Part shown: positions 35,752 to 37,824 of the stretch, one piece after another | Layout: every line of letters begins with the position of its first letter | How positions within the stretch are numbered: the stretch's first letter is position 1 | DNA from: Pinguiococcus pyrenoidosus | Taxonomy: Eukaryota; Sar; Pinguiophyceae; Pinguiochrysidales; Pinguiochrysidaceae | DNA length: 37,824 nt | Reading direction: 5' to 3' | Assembly: GCA_019677205.1 (NCBI GenBank) | Contig: JAAMXY010004953.1 | Location: 1-37,824 of the forward strand | Made by a program: the position numbers and the translations under genes | The notes under the pieces: model-generated | Database searches by the model: none | What the model was told of the DNA's origin: nothing | The model's input: only the letters and a program-made list of their open reading frames with translations

Positions 35752-35777
35752 AACCGTAAATCTCTTTACGGTTTTTT
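35752..35777 (+). promoter_or_regulatory. Terminator-like hairpin in the rpl3/dnaK divergent gap
   Basis: A nine-base stem AACCGTAAA/TTTACGGTT around TCTC is followed at once by further Ts in the plus direction. That is the form of an intrinsic terminator, pointing toward dnaK. It lies 67 bases before the dnaK start, so it may attenuate dnaK transcription, or end stray plus-strand transcripts. Its role is inferred. Confidence 0.5.
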
Positions 35778-35843
35778 CTCGTTTAAAGAAATCTAATTTT
35801 AATACATAATTATTATAGAAAGTATAAAAAATTTTATAATATT

Positions 35844-37757
35844 ATGTCTGAAAATAAAAAAGTAGTTGGTATAGATTTAGGTACAACAAATTCAGTTGTA
35901 GCTACTATAGAAGGTGGCCAGCCTACAGTTATTCCAAATTCTGAAGGATTAAGAACTACTCCTTCTATTGTAGCTTATAAAAAGAATCAAGAATTACTTG
36001 TTGGTCAAATTGCAAAAAGACAAGCAGTAATTAATCCAGAAAATACATTCTATTCTGTAAAGCGTTTTATTGGATCTAAGTCTGCCGAATTATCAGAAGA
36101 ATCAAAGGAAGTTTCTTATAAAATTAGTAGCGATGATAAGGATAATATTAAAATTAAGTGTCCTGCTTTAGAGAAAGAATTTAGCCCCGAAGAAATTTCT
36201 GCTCAAGTTCTTCGAAAATTAGCAAAAGATGCAAGTACATACATGGGACAAACAATTTCAAATGCGGTTATTACAGTTCCAGCATATTTTAATGATTCAC
36301 AACGTCAAGCAACAAAAGATGCAGGTAAAATTGCAGGCCTAGAAGTTTTAAGAATTATTAATGAGCCAACAGCTGCTTCATTAGCATATGGTCTTGATAA
36401 AAAAGAGAACCAAACTATTTTAGTTTTTGATTTAGGTGGGGGTACATTTGATGTTTCAATTTTAGAAGTAGGTGATGGGGTTTTTGAAGTTTTATCAACT
36501 TCAGGTGATACATGTCTAGGTGGTGATGATTTTGATAAAGCAATTGTGGATTGGATAATCGGTGATTTTAAAGCTCGAGAAGGAATTGACTTGATAAAAG
36601 ATCCTCAAGCTTTACAAAGAATAACAGAGGCTAGTGAAAAGGCAAAAATTGAATTATCAACAACTCCAGAGACTACAATTAATTTACCATTTATTACTGC
36701 AGATCAAACTGGTCCAAAACATATTGAAACGACATTATCTCGTGCAAAATTTGAGAATTTATGTAGTTCTTTAATTAATCGTTGTAAAATACCAGTTGAA
36801 AATGCAATTCGAGATGCAAGAATAAATAAAGATGCAGTGGACGAAGTAGTACTGGTAGGAGGTTCGACTCGTATTCCTGCTATTCAGCAATTAGTTAAAG
36901 ATTTTACAGGAAAAACGCCAAATCAGACTGTAAATCCAGATGAAGTAGTTGCAATTGGGGCAGCTGTTCAAGGGGGTGTTATTGTTGGTGATATTACTGA
37001 TATCTTATTGTTAGATGTTACTCCACTTTCTTTAGGAGTTGAAACAATTGGTGGCATTATGACAAAAATAATTCCACGCAATACTACTATTCCAACTAAG
37101 AAATCTGAAATTTTTTCTACAGCAGTAGATAACCAAAATAATGTTGAAATTCATGTTATACAAGGTGAACGTGATTTAGCAACAGATAATAAAAGTCTAG
37201 GTAATTTCCGACTATCGGGTATTCCAGCGGCACCACGTGGAGTACCACAAATTGAAGTAACTTTTGATATTGATGTAAATGGTATTTTAGCAGTTAAGGC
37301 AAAAGATAAAGCTACTGGTAAGCAACAATCTATTACTATTCAAGGTGCGTCAACTTTAGATCAAAATGAAATTGAACAAATGGTTAATGATGCGGAAAAA
37401 TTTGCAGAGCAAGATAAGAAACGTAAAGAGGTAATTGAGCTTAAAAATGAGGCTGATTCTTTATGCTACCAAGCAGAAAAGCAAGTTGAAGAATTCTCAT
37501 CAAAATTAGATGAGTCTGAATTAAATAATCTAAGATCTCAAATTTCAGTTATTAAAGAATTAAAGGACAAAATTGATAATGATTCAGATTCTTTAAATGA
37601 ATTAGATGTTAAGGATTTAAAAGAAAAGATGAACGATTTAAGTTCAAGTTTAATGAAAATTGGAGAAAAAATCTACGCTCAAAATCCAGAAAATTCTCCA
37701 AACAATGAAAATTCAGAATCAAAAACTACAAAAGATGAAAATGTTGTAGACGTTTAA
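35844..37757 (+). CDS. dnaK: DnaK, Hsp70 chaperone
   Basis: The stromal Hsp70, which binds unfolded proteins in an ATP-driven cycle. The 637-residue protein has the phosphate loop [11 protein letters not shown] near residue 9, [20 protein letters not shown], the second phosphate motif [13 protein letters not shown], the adenosine motif [13 protein letters not shown], the linker [14 protein letters not shown] and a C-terminal helical lid with an acidic tail ending DENVVDV. Length is normal for plastid DnaK. It is divergent from rpl3, a placement common in red-lineage plastids. Confidence 0.98.
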   Translation: MSENKKVVGIDLGTTNSVVATIEGGQPTVIPNSEGLRTTPSIVAYKKNQELLVGQIAKRQAVINPENTFYSVKRFIGSKSAELSEESKEVSYKISSDDKDNIKIKCPALEKEFSPEEISAQVLRKLAKDASTYMGQTISNAVITVPAYFNDSQRQATKDAGKIAGLEVLRIINEPTAASLAYGLDKKENQTILVFDLGGGTFDVSILEVGDGVFEVLSTSGDTCLGGDDFDKAIVDWIIGDFKAREGIDLIKDPQALQRITEASEKAKIELSTTPETTINLPFITADQTGPKHIETTLSRAKFENLCSSLINRCKIPVENAIRDARINKDAVDEVVLVGGSTRIPAIQQLVKDFTGKTPNQTVNPDEVVAIGAAVQGGVIVGDITDILLLDVTPLSLGVETIGGIMTKIIPRNTTIPTKKSEIFSTAVDNQNNVEIHVIQGERDLATDNKSLGNFRLSGIPAAPRGVPQIEVTFDIDVNGILAVKAKDKATGKQQSITIQGASTLDQNEIEQMVNDAEKFAEQDKKRKEVIELKNEADSLCYQAEKQVEEFSSKLDESELNNLRSQISVIKELKDKIDNDSDSLNELDVKDLKEKMNDLSSSLMKIGEKIYAQNPENSPNNENSESKTTKDENVVDV

Positions 37758-37824
37758 CTTTATCATAGTTTTCAATTCTTCAATGATATGTACTATAAAA
37801 ATTGTTTAAACTCGCTGTTTTAGA

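Overview
The window is a piece of a plastid (chloroplast) genome. It is very AT-rich and densely packed, with cyanobacterial-type photosystem genes, 11 tRNAs and a ribosomal-protein supercluster. The gene set points to the red lineage: ycf12, ycf33, ycf34, ycf41, thiS, ilvB, ilvH, petF, ftrB, chlB, a 2-Cys peroxiredoxin (bas1/ycf42), hlip, dnaB with an intein, clpC, dnaK, tufA, and secY inside the ribosomal cluster. No phycobilisome gene is seen. My best guess is a gene-rich, non-diatom ochrophyte (stramenopile). A cryptophyte or a red alga cannot be excluded from this window alone.

Layout. 1-6121: the 5' part of clpC, trnQ, then ycf34-petA-ftrB (+) facing ycf12 (-), trnY, trnS, rpl20-rpl35, bas1, ilvB and ycf33 (-). 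6251-10838: psaE, trnK, trnG, the psbE-F-L-J operon facing psaI, trnD, trnG, petF, ilvH facing psbI, ycf41, rps4, trnH and thiS. 10917-15934: an unidentified 582-residue protein with a possible Tic22/Ycf80-like segment, and the replicative helicase gene dnaB carrying a 119-residue mini-intein, facing chlB. 16118-20774: psaF-psaJ, psbB-psbT/psbN/psbH, trnR, hlip, trnM, trnS, rps14 facing petG, psbK and psbZ. 20936-35648: a 29-gene minus-strand supercluster (rpl3 to rps10, with secY, rpoA and tufA). 35844-37757: dnaK, divergent from rpl3.

Roles. The genes cover photosystem I and II subunits, cytochrome f and PetG, ferredoxin and ferredoxin-thioredoxin reductase, dark chlorophyll synthesis, branched-chain amino-acid synthesis (both acetolactate synthase subunits, at separate loci), thiamin precursor synthesis, DNA replication, protein translocation, protein quality control, transcription and translation. 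No gene-free stretch exceeds about 300 bases; the longest gaps (about 180-200 bases) are divergent promoter regions or UTRs.

Most unusual signals. (1) Gene 3' ends are marked by perfect or near-perfect inverted repeats, several of them spacer-less palindromes of 84-112 bases that reach into coding sequence. At dnaB/chlB the repeat gives two unrelated proteins the same C-terminus. (2) The dnaB intein is only 119 residues. (3) petF appears to start at TTG. (4) The 582-residue ORF is essentially undescribed.
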